From Actinomyces haliotis (GTDB lineage: Bacteria; Actinomycetota; Actinomycetes; Actinomycetales; Actinomycetaceae): a stretch of DNA of 64,000 nt. Below are positions 45,246-54,602 of this stretch, in pieces; the stretch's first letter is position 1; each line of letters opens with the position of its first letter. Below the pieces are notes generated by a model that searched no databases, was not told the DNA's origin, and was given only the letters and a program-made list of their open reading frames with translations. Where the stretch lies: the NCBI RefSeq assembly GCF_015355765.1, contig NZ_JACWNA010000003.1:62001-126000 (forward strand), written 5' to 3'. A program made the position numbers and the translations under genes.

Positions 45246-46493
45246 ATGACCACCTGCGCGTACTCCCTCGCTCCCCTGCCCGACGACCTCCGGGCCGCCT
45301 ACGACGCGCTCACGCCCGAGGCTCTCCGCGCTCGAGGCTCCCTCAAGTGGTCGCGGTACGGGGACGCGATCGGCGCCTGGGTGGCGGAGATGGATCTCGG
45401 GACCGCGCCCGCCGTGACGCAGGCGCTGCGCCGCGCCGTCAACGACGCCGCCTTCGGCTACATGCCGCCCGCCTTCGCGCAGGCGGCCCGGGAGGCCACC
45501 GCCGCCTACCAGGCCGACTCCTTCGGCTGGGAGGTCCCGCTCGAGGACGTCTCCCTCCTGCCGGACGTCCTGTCATCTCTGCGCGCCGTCGTCCAGCACG
45601 TCACGGAGCCCGGCAGCACGGTCATCGTGCCGACGCCCGCCTACATGCCCTTCCTCTCGATCCCCGGCGAGTACGGGCGCGAGCTCCTCGAGGTGCCCGC
45701 GGTGCGCGCGGAGGCCGACGCCGTCGCGGCGGGCGAGCCCGAGTGGTCCCTCGACCTCGACGCCATCGAGGCCGCCATGGCCGACGGGGCCGGTCTGCTC
45801 GTCCTGTGCAACCCGTGGAACCCGGTCGGCCGCGTCCTCACCACCGAGGAGCTCGACGCCGTCGCCGCGCTCTCCACCCGGTACGGGGTCCCGGTCTTCG
45901 CCGATGAGATCCACTCCTGCCTCGTCCTCGAGGAGGGACTCACGCACGTCCCCTACGCCTCGCGCCCCGGCGCGGACCCGGCCCTCACCTGGACGGCGAC
46001 CGCTGCCTCGAAGGGCTGGAACCTGCCCGGCCTGCGCTGCGCCCAGCTCATCGCGTCCGGCCCGGCCCGCGAGGCCTGGGAGGCGCAGCCCCTGTGCCAG
46101 CACCTCGCCTTCGAGGCCGCCGGCATCGGCGCGCTGGCCACCGCCGCGGCGCTCAGCCCGGAGGGGCGCGCCTGGAACGAGGGCGTGCGCGCCTACCTGC
46201 GCGGCAACCGCGACCTCGTCGCCGAGCGCCTCGACGGCGTCGAGGGCGTGCGCTTCACGGCGCCGAGGGGCACCTACCTGTCGTGGCTGGACTGCTCAGG
46301 CCGCGCCTTCCCCGAGGGTGTCTCGCCCATGAAGCACCTCCTGCGCGAGGCCGGCGTCGCGACCAACGCGGGCGCGACCTTCGGAGTCGGCTACGGGGAC
46401 TTCGTGCGCCTCAACCTGGCGACCGGCCGGACTGTCGAGAACGAGACCGTCGCGCGGATCGCGACGGCGCTCGAGGCGCTGCCGCTGCGCTGA
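45246..46493 (+). CDS. MalY/PatB-family PLP-dependent C-S beta-lyase or aminotransferase
   Basis: Fold-type I PLP enzyme, 415 residues. The family cleaves cystathionine or cysteine conjugates (C-S lyase) and some members act as aminotransferases. Landmarks: [19 protein letters not shown] at the N-terminus, [21 protein letters not shown] and the PLP lysine in [12 protein letters not shown]. The WNP and DEIH motifs favour MalY/PatB over plain aspartate aminotransferase. ATG 45246 is exactly 6 bases from TAGAGT (45234-45239), so leaderless. Convergent with the ArsR gene, 6 bases apart. Confidence 0.88.
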   Translation: MTTCAYSLAPLPDDLRAAYDALTPEALRARGSLKWSRYGDAIGAWVAEMDLGTAPAVTQALRRAVNDAAFGYMPPAFAQAAREATAAYQADSFGWEVPLEDVSLLPDVLSSLRAVVQHVTEPGSTVIVPTPAYMPFLSIPGEYGRELLEVPAVRAEADAVAAGEPEWSLDLDAIEAAMADGAGLLVLCNPWNPVGRVLTTEELDAVAALSTRYGVPVFADEIHSCLVLEEGLTHVPYASRPGADPALTWTATAASKGWNLPGLRCAQLIASGPAREAWEAQPLCQHLAFEAAGIGALATAAALSPEGRAWNEGVRAYLRGNRDLVAERLDGVEGVRFTAPRGTYLSWLDCSGRAFPEGVSPMKHLLREAGVATNAGATFGVGYGDFVRLNLATGRTVENETVARIATALEALPLR

Positions 46494-46499
46494 GCGTTC

Positions 46500-47222
46500 T
46501 CAGTCGGCAGGCTGAACACCCTCGTCCTCACTGGAGGCCGCGGCCTCGTCGTCCGCGCGACGGCGCTCGGCCGAGAAGAAGCCGGTGCGGGAGCTCGAGC
46601 GAACGTCACCGTTCGAGGCGAAGAGCATCGTCATGACCTGGTAGTACTCGTGACCCTCCGGAGCCGGCTCACGGACGTCGTGGGCCTCCAGCGCCGCCAG
46701 CAGGACGTCGAGAGCCTCGTCGAGGAGGTCCGCCACGTGTGCCGCCTCGGCGGGACTGAGCCAGGCACCGACGTCGGAGATGCCGAAGGGGCGCTCCTGC
46801 GCGAGGGACTCGTCCTCGACCTCAAGGGCGCGGCCGACGTTGTCCGCAGCGCGCTGGGAGAACCAGCCCGACAGGGCCGCTCGCTCCTCAGGGCCGCCGG
46901 CGCTCTCGGAGCGGTACGAGAGGCCCTCAGCCTCGGCGAGCGCCCACCACTTCTCGCGCCGCGCCGCACCCTCGGGCCGCTCCGCGGGCACGACGAGGCC
47001 GTGCTGCGCCAGCTGGGCGAGGTGGTAGGAGACGGAGTTGGTGGGCTCCTCGAGCGCGGCGGCGAGGCTCTTGACGTTGGCCCGCCCCGCGGAACCGAGC
47101 TGAGTGAGGATGCGCAGGCGCAGCGGGTGGCTGAGGGCCTTGAGGGCCGCGGCGTCGACGCTGCGCGTCCCGGTCTCCGCGTCGACCGGGCGGCCGACCC
47201 TGCTCGTCTCGCGTGAGGGCAT
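46500..47222 (-). CDS. ArsR-type winged-helix regulator
   Basis: DNA-binding protein of 240 residues with an N-terminal winged helix: ALKALSHPLRLRILTQLG, VKSLAAALEEPTNSVSYHLAQLAQHGLV and the wing EGAARREKWWALAE. No ArsR metal-site cysteines are visible. The C-terminal half is helical and acidic, with a region (DDEAAASSEDEG) resembling a disordered tail. It is divergent from the MFS exporter gene with 92 bases between, so it probably represses that gene and itself. ATG 47222 is 6 bases from TAGCCT (47229-47234), leaderless. Confidence 0.85.
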   Translation of the reverse strand: MPSRETSRVGRPVDAETGTRSVDAAALKALSHPLRLRILTQLGSAGRANVKSLAAALEEPTNSVSYHLAQLAQHGLVVPAERPEGAARREKWWALAEAEGLSYRSESAGGPEERAALSGWFSQRAADNVGRALEVEDESLAQERPFGISDVGAWLSPAEAAHVADLLDEALDVLLAALEAHDVREPAPEGHEYYQVMTMLFASNGDVRSSSRTGFFSAERRRADDEAAASSEDEGVQPAD

Positions 47223-47268
47223 GCGGCGAGGCTAGCGTCCGCGGGCGCCACAGACCAGGACACCTCGT

Positions 47269-47307
47269 CCAAGAATCCTTGACCAAGATTCATTGGCTAA
47301 GTAGTCT
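47269..47307 (+). promoter_or_regulatory. MFS promoter with probable ArsR operator
   Basis: TTGACC (47279-47284), 17-base spacer, TAGTCT (47302-47307), 7 bases before the MFS ATG. Around the -35 box, CCAAGAATC (from 47269) and CCAAGATTC (from 47283) form a 14-base-spaced direct repeat, and CCAAGAATC with GATTCATTGG forms an imperfect inverted repeat. Confidence 0.75.
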
Positions 47308-47314
47308 CGCGGTC

Positions 47315-48565
47315 ATGAGCAACCCACCCCTGCGCGCCAACCGGGACTACTGGTTGCTGCTCACCGGCTCGACCCTCGACCTCCTCGGCTCGGCGATGAC
47401 CTCCCTGGCCATCACCCTCCTCGCCGTTCAGATCACCGGCTCGGCCGGCCGTGCAGGGATCATCACCGCTATGTACGGCGTCGGCCAGTGGGTCGCCATG
47501 CTGCCCGCGGGCGCCCTCGTCGACCGCTGGGACCGCCAGCGGACCATGGTCGCCACGACGGCCGTCGGCGCCGTCGCCATGGGCACCGTCCCGCTCGCTG
47601 AGCAGCTCGGCCGCGTCACGATGCCGCACCTCATGGCGGTCGCGGCGGCGGTCGGCGTCCTCGGATGCTTCTACTCGCCCGCCGAGCGCGCCGCTCTCAA
47701 GCGCGTCGTGCCCGCGTCACAGACCGGGACCGCCCTGTCCATCAACCAGGCACGGGGATCCGCCGCGAACCTCGTCGGCAGTCCCCTCGCCGGGCTCCTG
47801 TTCACGATCCACCACACGCTGCCGATGCTCATCGACGCGCTCACCTACGTCGTCGCCGCCGTCTGCGCCGGGCTCGTGCGCACGCCGCTGCCCGCTCCAG
47901 CCGGCGAGAGACGGCCCCTCAGGGCACTCGGCTCCGAGGTCGTCTCCGGCCTGCGCTGGCTGTGGCGCGCCCGCGGGGTCCGCGACGTCGCCATCGGCGG
48001 GATGATCCTCAACGTCGGGATCAACGGCGCCATGACCGTCGGGATCCTCGCGCTCCAGCTCGGCGGCACGAGCCCGACGGCGCTCGGGCTCATGGAGTCC
48101 GTCATCGGCGCCACCGGCATCGTGGCGGCCCTCGCCGCGCCCGCGGTCCTGCAGCGGGCGCGGATCGGGACGATCACCCGAGCCGGCTTCGCGGCCGTGG
48201 GCCTCGTCGGCTGCCTGCTCGCCGTGAGGATCTCGATCTGGTGGATCGGCGCGATGATGTGCCTGGCGGTTCTCTGCGTCGCTCCGGTCAATGCCGGGAT
48301 GGGCGCCTACACGATGCGGATCACGCCCGACGAGATGCAGGGGCGCTCCGGCTCGGCCTCCGCCTTCGTCTCCCTCGCGATGATACCGCTGGGTACCGCG
48401 GGCGCCGGGCTGCTCCTCGAGCACCTCGGTGCCCGTCCCGCGATGGCCGCCTTCGCCGTCATCCTGGTCCTGGGCGCCGTGTGGACGGTGCTCAGCCGTC
48501 CCATCGCCTCGATCCCGCTGGCCGGTGACCTGGGTGAGGTGCCCGAGGTCCCCGCGGACGTCTGA
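47315..48565 (+). CDS. MFS exporter controlled by the divergent ArsR-type regulator
   Basis: Twelve-helix MFS-3/Enterobactin-exporter-like transporter, 416 residues. First helix LLLTGSTLDLLGSAMTSLAITLL, loop 2-3 LPAGALVDRWDRQRTMV with the family's DRxxR pattern, and the central loop PAGERRPLRALGSEVVSGLRWLW. Probably a drug or metabolite exporter; substrate unknown. The promoter has both boxes and a TAGTCT box 7 bases before ATG, so leaderless. The divergent winged-helix gene suggests ligand-induced expression. Confidence 0.88.
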   Translation: MSNPPLRANRDYWLLLTGSTLDLLGSAMTSLAITLLAVQITGSAGRAGIITAMYGVGQWVAMLPAGALVDRWDRQRTMVATTAVGAVAMGTVPLAEQLGRVTMPHLMAVAAAVGVLGCFYSPAERAALKRVVPASQTGTALSINQARGSAANLVGSPLAGLLFTIHHTLPMLIDALTYVVAAVCAGLVRTPLPAPAGERRPLRALGSEVVSGLRWLWRARGVRDVAIGGMILNVGINGAMTVGILALQLGGTSPTALGLMESVIGATGIVAALAAPAVLQRARIGTITRAGFAAVGLVGCLLAVRISIWWIGAMMCLAVLCVAPVNAGMGAYTMRITPDEMQGRSGSASAFVSLAMIPLGTAGAGLLLEHLGARPAMAAFAVILVLGAVWTVLSRPIASIPLAGDLGEVPEVPADV

Positions 48566-48598
48566 GTCGGCCTGGTCGGGCCGCCCACGACGCGCCAC

Positions 48599-48710
48599 GT
48601 GGTCACATCTCGTGACTTCTGCGCGCTGCGAGAGCGAGCAACCGCGTCATTTCGCCGATCCACGTGCCCGGGGAACGAGGCGGGTGCCAGAAGTGACGAG
48701 AACTGACCAC
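48599..48710. repeat. Imperfect long-range inverted repeat, 23-base arms
   Basis: 48599-48621 and 48688-48710 are reverse complements with 3 mismatches; the arms read GTGGTCA-nn-TCTCGT-n-ACTTCTG. The 66-base centre has no gene. It lies between convergent MFS and FAH genes. Confidence 0.65.
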
Positions 48711-48747
48711 GCACAGCGGGCCCGCTGTGGTGCTCGAGTGGCTGCGC

Positions 48748-49572
48748 TCAGCGGCGCACGACGGGGTTGCCGAAGGAGCCGATGCCCTCGACCTCGACCT
48801 CGACGCGTTGGCCGGCCTTGATCTCGCCGACGCCGGCCGGGGTGCCGGTGAGGATGACGTCGCCGGGCAGGAGCGTGAAGATCCGGGAGACGTAGGCGAT
48901 GATCTCGGGGACGCCGCGGATCATGTCCGCCGTCGTGCCCTCCTGGACGATGACACCGTCCAGGTGGGTGCGCACGACCGCGTCGGAGTGGTCGAAGGAG
49001 CCCTCCTTGCCAGGCTCGGGGACCTCGATCCACGGGCCGATCGGGCAGGAGGTGTCGAAGGCCTTGGCTCGGACCCAGCCGACGTCGCTGCGCTGGGCGT
49101 CGCGGGCGGAGACGTCGTTGGCGACCGTGTAGCCGAAGATGACGGACTTGGCCTCCTCGGTCGGCACGTCCTTGGCGAGGGTCTTGATGACCACGGCGAG
49201 CTCGCCCTCGTAGTGGACCTCCTGCGTCCACTCGGGCAGGACGATCGGGGCGTCCGGGCCGATGACGGCCGTGTTGGGCTTGAGGAAGATGATCGGCTCC
49301 GCCGGCGGCTCCCCGCCCATCTCGCGGGCGTGGGCGCCGTAGTTCTTGCCGACGCCGATGACCTTGGAGCGCGGGATGACCGGCGAGAGGAGGCGGGCGT
49401 CGGCCAGGTCGACGACCTCTCCGGTGGCCTCGGGGACGGAGTACAGGGGGTCGCCCTTGAGGACCAGGATGTGGCCAGAGGACTCGCCGGACGGGGCGGC
49501 CTCGCCCTCCGGAAGACCCTCGACGATGCCGTAACGGGGCTCGTCCCCCGTGGAGAAGCGTGCGATCTTCAT
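48748..49572 (-). CDS. Fumarylacetoacetate hydrolase (FAH) family enzyme
   Basis: C-C bond hydrolase/decarboxylase family protein, 274 residues. The metal- and substrate-site pattern is VIGVGKNYGAHAREMG, FLKPNTAVIGP, EVHYEGELAVVI, GYTVANDVSARDAQ and LPGDVILTGTPAGVG, in the order found in 2-hydroxyhepta-2,4-diene-1,7-dioate isomerase and oxaloacetate decarboxylase-like members. Specific substrate unknown, and no aromatic-degradation genes are nearby. ATG 49572 is 6 bases from TAGGCT (49579-49584), leaderless. It is monocistronic between a repeat and the AgcS array. Confidence 0.9.
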   Translation of the reverse strand: MKIARFSTGDEPRYGIVEGLPEGEAAPSGESSGHILVLKGDPLYSVPEATGEVVDLADARLLSPVIPRSKVIGVGKNYGAHAREMGGEPPAEPIIFLKPNTAVIGPDAPIVLPEWTQEVHYEGELAVVIKTLAKDVPTEEAKSVIFGYTVANDVSARDAQRSDVGWVRAKAFDTSCPIGPWIEVPEPGKEGSFDHSDAVVRTHLDGVIVQEGTTADMIRGVPEIIAYVSRIFTLLPGDVILTGTPAGVGEIKAGQRVEVEVEGIGSFGNPVVRR

Positions 49573-49733
49573 GCCCTGAGCCTAGCCACTCGCTCAGGGC
49601 GTCGCGGCGCCGTCTGCGCCGGGAACGCTCCAGCTCGACGACGGCGCGGGCCGGGACCGTCTCCGGCCCCGGCCCGCGCCCGTGGTGCCGTCGTGCTCCC
49701 CCTGGGGAGGCAGGGGCGCCCTGTCCTGAGTGC

Positions 49734-51278
49734 TCAGCCCTGCTCGACGGTGACGCCGCCGTTCGTGGCGGAGGCGGAACCGTCCCAGACGTCGCCGGGG
49801 ACGTCGCCGGGCAGGTTCGGGTTGCCGGTGCCGACGAAGCGGATGACGTCGATCCCACCGCGCTTCTGCGCCTCGCGCTGCTGCTCCCAGTCGCGCAGGG
49901 CGCCGAAGGCCCACTTGCCGAGCAGCGTGATGGAGACGATGTTGATCGTCGCCATGCAGCCCATCGCGACGTCGGAGAGGTTCCAGACGAAGGTCAGCGA
50001 GGCGACCGAGCCGATGAAGATGGCGACGAGGATCATCGTGCGCAGCAGGTAGTGCTTCGACTGGCCCTTGCGGATGAAGTCCATGTTGACCTCGGCGTAC
50101 GTGAAGTTGCCGAGCAGCGAGGAGTAGGCGAAGACGAAGAGGATGAAGGCCATGAGGTACTGCGACCACGAGCCGAGCTGCGAGGTGACGGAGGCGGTCG
50201 TGAGGACGCCGGCGGTGTCCGCGTCCGCGCCGGCCGGGGTGTAGACGCCCGAGAGCAGGACGATGAGCGCGGTCGCGGTGCACACGACGATGGTGTCGAC
50301 GAAGACGCCCATGGACTGGATGAAGCCCTGGTTGACCGGGTGCGAGGTGGTCGCGGTGGCGGCGGCGTTCGGGACGGATCCCTCACCGGCCTCGTTGGAG
50401 AACAGACCTCGCTTGATGCCGTTGATGGCGGCGGCGTAGAGGCCGCCGGACAGGCCGGCGAAGGCCTGGTTGAGACCGAAGGCGCCCTCGATGATCTCCT
50501 TGATGGCCGTCGGGATGGCGCCGAGGTTCATGACGAGGATGACGATCGCGATGAGCGCGTAGAGCAGGGCCATGAGGGGGGCCATCCACTCGGCGACGCC
50601 GGCGACGCGCTTGATGCCCTTGAAGATGATGGGCGCGGTGATGACGACGAGGACGATCGCGGTCACCCACGGCTCGACGCCGAAGGTGTCGTGGGCGGTG
50701 GCGGCGATGGTGTTGGCCTGGGTGGCCTCGTAGGCGAAGCCGAAGACGAAGGTAATGACGAGGGCGAAGACGGAGCCCCAGGTCCGCGAGCCGAGGCCGC
50801 GGGTGATGTAGTAGGCGGGGCCTCCGCGGAAGGTGCCGTCGTGGTGGCGGACCTTGAAGATCTGGGCGAGCGTGGACTCGATGAAGCCGGTGGCCATGCC
50901 GACCAGGGCCACGACCCACATCCAGAACACGGCGCCGGGCCCGCCCATGGTGATGGCGATGGCGACGCCGACGATGTTGCCGGTGCCGACGCGGGAGGCG
51001 AGGCCGATGGCGAAGGCCTGGAAGGAGGAGATGCCGCCCTCGTGGTCGTCGGCGCTGGAGCGCGAGCCGGTGATCTCCTTGACCATGTCGCCGAAGTGCC
51101 GGAACTGGACGCCGCGCGAGCGGATGGTGAAGTAGAGGCCGGCGGCGATGAGCACCCAGGCGAGGAACTGGCCGTAGAGGTGGTCCGAGACGTTGGCGAG
51201 CGAGTCCGCCGCCGAGTCGAGGACCGAGCTCGGGGCCGCGGCCGCGGCGAGCGCGGACGCGCTGAGAGGAGTGGGCAT
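49734..51278 (-). CDS. AgcS sodium:alanine/glycine symporter, paralogue 1
   Basis: Na+-coupled alanine or glycine uptake carrier of the AGCS family, 514 residues, about 11 hydrophobic segments. Signature segments: GGISSFQAFAIGLASRVGTGN, MGGPGAVFWMWVVALVGM and RGLFSNEAGEGSVPNAA, then a soluble C-terminal tail with VGTGNPNLPGDVPGDVW. It is the only member of the four with its own upstream region (324 bases). GGAGG lies 5 bases before ATG 51278; the frame is open further upstream but begins with Arg-rich sequence. A candidate -10 TACTGT is at 51403-51408 with no clear -35. Confidence 0.93.
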   Translation of the reverse strand: MPTPLSASALAAAAAPSSVLDSAADSLANVSDHLYGQFLAWVLIAAGLYFTIRSRGVQFRHFGDMVKEITGSRSSADDHEGGISSFQAFAIGLASRVGTGNIVGVAIAITMGGPGAVFWMWVVALVGMATGFIESTLAQIFKVRHHDGTFRGGPAYYITRGLGSRTWGSVFALVITFVFGFAYEATQANTIAATAHDTFGVEPWVTAIVLVVITAPIIFKGIKRVAGVAEWMAPLMALLYALIAIVILVMNLGAIPTAIKEIIEGAFGLNQAFAGLSGGLYAAAINGIKRGLFSNEAGEGSVPNAAATATTSHPVNQGFIQSMGVFVDTIVVCTATALIVLLSGVYTPAGADADTAGVLTTASVTSQLGSWSQYLMAFILFVFAYSSLLGNFTYAEVNMDFIRKGQSKHYLLRTMILVAIFIGSVASLTFVWNLSDVAMGCMATINIVSITLLGKWAFGALRDWEQQREAQKRGGIDVIRFVGTGNPNLPGDVPGDVWDGSASATNGGVTVEQG

Positions 51279-51602
51279 GTCGACCTCCAGGCCGTGGCGG
51301 TGGCGAGGGCGTGCGCCGTCGTCGAGCCGCCGGATCGGGACGCGGTCGACCGGGGTGCGAGCGGGGTCTGCTCGGGCAAGGGCCGCGCCGTGGTAACGCT
51401 GCACAGTAAGGAGCGAACATGCCGGAGAGGTACTGCCTATGTTTCCGACGTGTGACACGGGTGGCGATGCTGGTCACAGTCCGACGACCCTCCGCTGGGG
51501 GCGCGCACCGGCCCTCCTCTGCTGGCGGCGTGGACCGGCGCGTCGCACCCGGTGGCCGGCCGGTCCCGTGAGCGCAGGGCTCCCCATGACCTTCCGCCGC
51601 GG
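51279..51602. other. Gap between AgcS paralogues 1 and 2
   Basis: No gene is visible. From the paralogue 2 side it holds a hairpin at 51533-51565 and then about 250 bases of leader for paralogue 1, with a GTGTGACAC...TCAC arrangement near 51450-51477. I looked for a glycine riboswitch and did not see the core. Confidence 0.5.
51533..51565 (-). terminator. Hairpin after AgcS paralogue 2
   Basis: GACCGGC (51533-51539) and GCCGGTC (51559-51565) pair perfectly with a 19-base loop, 38 bases after the paralogue 2 stop. Confidence 0.4.
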
Positions 51603-53057
51603 TCAGCGCGAGGCGGCGTCCCCCGCCCACACGTCCCCGTCGAGCTCACGGGGCAGGAAGCGGTTGCCGGTGGCGACGAAGCGCGGCGCCTCGACGCCAG
51701 CGGCACGCTGGGCCTCCCAGTCCCGCAGCGCCCCCGCCACCCACCGCGACAGGGCGACGATGGCGATGAGGTTGAGGATCGCGCCGGTGCCGAGGAGCAC
51801 GTCGGCCAGGGTCCACACCGTCGTGAGGGCGGCCCCGCCACCGACGAAGGCGCAGACGACGGCGGCCGCGCGCAGCGCCGTCGGCGCCCACGAGCACCTC
51901 GTGAGGTAGTCGAGGCAGACCTCGGCGTAGGAGAAGGCGCCGAGGATCGTCGAGTAGGCCAGCACGAGGATGAGGATCGTCATGGGCCAGCTCGTCCAGC
52001 TCCCGAGCAGGTGCGCGATGGCCTGCTGCGTGAGGGTGCCGGAGACGTCGGCGCCCGTGACGCCCGGCGTGTAGACACTGCCGTCGTCAGCGCCGGCGAT
52101 GAGGATGGACAGCGCCGTCGCGGTGCACACGAGCATGGTGTCGACGAAGACCCCGAAGGCCTGGATGAAGCCCTGCTGCGCCGGGTGGGCGACGGTCGCC
52201 GAGCCGGAGGCGCAGGCAGCGCCGCCGAGGCCGGCCTCGTTCGAGAAGAGCCCGCGACGCACGCCGTTGAGGACGGCGGCCGCGACTCCCCCGGCTGCGC
52301 CCGCCAGCCCCGCCCGCAGGCCGAAGGCACCGGCGACGATCTGGCCGAGCGCGGTGCCCGCCTGGGCCGGGTGAGTGACGATGATGAGGAGGACGAGGGC
52401 GAGGTAGGCGATCGCCATGATCGGAGCCATCCACTCGGTGACGCTCGCGATGGAGCGCAGTCCGCCGAGGAGCACCGGAGCGACGATCGCGGCGACGATC
52501 GCGGCGCCCCACCACGGGCTGAGCCCGGCGGAGGAGGCCAGGGCCGCGGTCATGGCGTTGGCCTGGACCATGGGCATCGCCAGCCCGTTGGCTACCATGA
52601 ACACGACGGCGAAGACGCCGCCGACGGCCGGCCAGTGCAGGCCGCGCGCGAGGTAGTAGGCGGGACCGCCGCGGAAGGTGCCGTCACCGCGGCGCACCTT
52701 GAAGACCTGTCCCAGGGTGGCCTCGCAGAAGGCGGTCGCCATGCCGACCAGCGCGACGACCCACATCCAGAACACGGCGCCCGGCCCACCCAGGACGAGG
52801 GCGAGCGCGACGCCAACGACGTTGCCGGTTCCGACACGGCAGGCCAGGCCGACGGCGAAGGCCTGGAAGGAGGAGATCCCACCCTCCGCCCCCGAGCGCG
52901 AGCCGGCGACGGCGCGCAGGACGGAGCGGACGTGGCGCAGCTGGACGGCGCGGGTGCGCCAGGTGACGAAGGCGCCGACCCCGAGGAGCAGCCAGACGAG
53001 GATCGTGCCGAACAACCAGTTCGACAGGGTAGACAGGACGTTGTCGACGACTCCCAC
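51603..53057 (-). CDS. AgcS symporter, paralogue 2, with altered substrate-site motif
   Basis: AGCS-family carrier of 484 residues with the same helices as its neighbours: GGISSFQAFAVGLACRVGTGN and LGGPGAVFWMWVVALVGM. Where the other three have PNAA after the SNEAG signature, this protein has ACAS (SNEAGLGGAACASGSAT), followed by a normal HPAQQGFIQAFGVF. That could change substrate preference. GTG 53057; the gap to paralogue 3 is 3 bases, so it is co-translated. The C-terminal tail has ATGNRFLPRELDGDVW. Confidence 0.9.
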   Translation of the reverse strand: MGVVDNVLSTLSNWLFGTILVWLLLGVGAFVTWRTRAVQLRHVRSVLRAVAGSRSGAEGGISSFQAFAVGLACRVGTGNVVGVALALVLGGPGAVFWMWVVALVGMATAFCEATLGQVFKVRRGDGTFRGGPAYYLARGLHWPAVGGVFAVVFMVANGLAMPMVQANAMTAALASSAGLSPWWGAAIVAAIVAPVLLGGLRSIASVTEWMAPIMAIAYLALVLLIIVTHPAQAGTALGQIVAGAFGLRAGLAGAAGGVAAAVLNGVRRGLFSNEAGLGGAACASGSATVAHPAQQGFIQAFGVFVDTMLVCTATALSILIAGADDGSVYTPGVTGADVSGTLTQQAIAHLLGSWTSWPMTILILVLAYSTILGAFSYAEVCLDYLTRCSWAPTALRAAAVVCAFVGGGAALTTVWTLADVLLGTGAILNLIAIVALSRWVAGALRDWEAQRAAGVEAPRFVATGNRFLPRELDGDVWAGDAASR

Positions 53058-53060
53058 GGC

Positions 53061-54602
53061 TCAGGCCTGCGTGCTCGTGGTCGGTGCTGCCTGGCGGGCG
53101 CCACCCTGCGGACGGGCCTCCCAGACGCCGTCGGCGGTGTCGCCGGGCAAGAGCGGGTTGCCGTGTCCGACGAAGACCGGGTCGGCGACGCCGGCGGCGC
53201 GCTGCGCCTCGAAGTCGCGCAGGGCCCCGAGCGCCCAGGGGGCGAGCCGGACGATGGCGACGAGGTTGATGATGCCGAGCACGCCGAGGGCTATGTCGGT
53301 GAGCGCCCACACGATCGGGAGGGTGAGGACGGTGCCGGCGAAGGAGGCGGCCGTGAGCACGATCCCGAGGAGCTGCTCGGCGCGTCGCTCCCCGCCGAGA
53401 AAGTTCACGTTGACCTGCGTGTAGGAGTAGCAGCCCAGGACGGTGGAGAAGACGAGGACGAAGATGAGGACGGCCATCGGCCAGGTCGCCCAGGTCCCGA
53501 GGTGCTCGACGACGGCCTGCTGGGTGAGGACGGCGCCGGCGAGGTCCTCCCGCCCCGGCTGGTAGGTGTCCGTGGCGAGCAGGATGAGCAGGCCGGTGGC
53601 CGTGCACACGAGGAGCGTGTCGACGAAGACGCCGAAGGACTGGATGAGTCCCTGCTTGACGGGGTGCGAGGTGGTCGCGGTGCCGGCGGCGTTCGGGGCG
53701 GTGCCCAGACCCGCCTCGTTGGAGAACAGGCCGCGACGCACGCCGTTGAGGACGGCCGCGAAGACGCCCCCGGCGACGCCGTAGAGGGCCTGGTCGGTGC
53801 CGAAGGCTCCGCGGAGGATCTCGCCGAGGACGTCCGGGAGCTGCCCGAGGTTCATGAGGATGACGACGAGCGTCATGAGGATGTAGACGAGGGCCATGAG
53901 CGGCGCGAGCCACTCGGTGACGCGCGCGACGGAGCTGAGGCCACCGAGCACGATCGGCAGGGTCAGCACGACGAGGACGACGCCGACCATCCACGGCTGG
54001 ACGCTCGGGACGGTCGCGTTGATGACGCCGGCCAGCGAGTTCGTCTGGACCATGACGACAGTGACGCCGACGGCGACGACGCACAGGACGGCGAAGACGC
54101 CCGCCCAGAAGCGAGAGCCCAGGCCGTGGCGGATGTAGTAGGCGGGGCCGCCGTGGAAGGTGAGGCCGCGGCCCCGCACCTTGAAGACCTGGGCGAGGGT
54201 CGACTCGACGAAGGCGGTCGCCATCCCGAGGATCGCGACGACCCACATCCAGAACAGTGCCCCGGGGCCGCCGGCGACGACGGCGAGGGCGACACCGGCG
54301 ACGTTGCCGATGCCGACGCGGGCGGCAAGCCCGACGGCGAAGGCCTGGAAGGAGGAGATCCCGCCCTCGGCGCCGGAGCGGGACGAGGTGATGGTGCGAA
54401 GCATCGTGCCGAAGTGGCGGAGCTGGAGGCCGCGGGTGCGGACGGTGAAGTAGAGGCCGCAGGCGATGAGGAGGACCGCGAGGACGTAGGTGTAGAAGCG
54501 GTCGTCGAGGGTGTTGAGGGCGGCCTCGACGTCGGCGGTGCTGAGCGCCGGGGCGAGGGCGGGCGCGTGGAGGGCCGGGGTGACCCGGACAGGCGCGCTC
54601 AT
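53061..54602 (-). CDS. AgcS symporter, paralogue 3
   Basis: AGCS-family carrier, 513 residues. Signature segments: GGISSFQAFAVGLAARVGIGN, AGGPGALFWMWVVAILGM and RGLFSNEAGLGTAPNAAG. The N-terminus is about 20 residues longer than in paralogues 2 and 4 before the first helix. ATG 54602 overlaps the stop of paralogue 4 (ATGA). The tail reads VGHGNPLLPGDTADGVW and is then longer, with Gly/Arg/Ala. Likely substrate alanine or glycine. Confidence 0.92.
   Translation of the reverse strand: MSAPVRVTPALHAPALAPALSTADVEAALNTLDDRFYTYVLAVLLIACGLYFTVRTRGLQLRHFGTMLRTITSSRSGAEGGISSFQAFAVGLAARVGIGNVAGVALAVVAGGPGALFWMWVVAILGMATAFVESTLAQVFKVRGRGLTFHGGPAYYIRHGLGSRFWAGVFAVLCVVAVGVTVVMVQTNSLAGVINATVPSVQPWMVGVVLVVLTLPIVLGGLSSVARVTEWLAPLMALVYILMTLVVILMNLGQLPDVLGEILRGAFGTDQALYGVAGGVFAAVLNGVRRGLFSNEAGLGTAPNAAGTATTSHPVKQGLIQSFGVFVDTLLVCTATGLLILLATDTYQPGREDLAGAVLTQQAVVEHLGTWATWPMAVLIFVLVFSTVLGCYSYTQVNVNFLGGERRAEQLLGIVLTAASFAGTVLTLPIVWALTDIALGVLGIINLVAIVRLAPWALGALRDFEAQRAAGVADPVFVGHGNPLLPGDTADGVWEARPQGGARQAAPTTSTQA

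Noticed and set aside
51279-51602. A riboswitch upstream of AgcS paralogue 1
   Set aside because: AgcS genes are sometimes under glycine riboswitches, but no aptamer core is visible here; only a weak hairpin.
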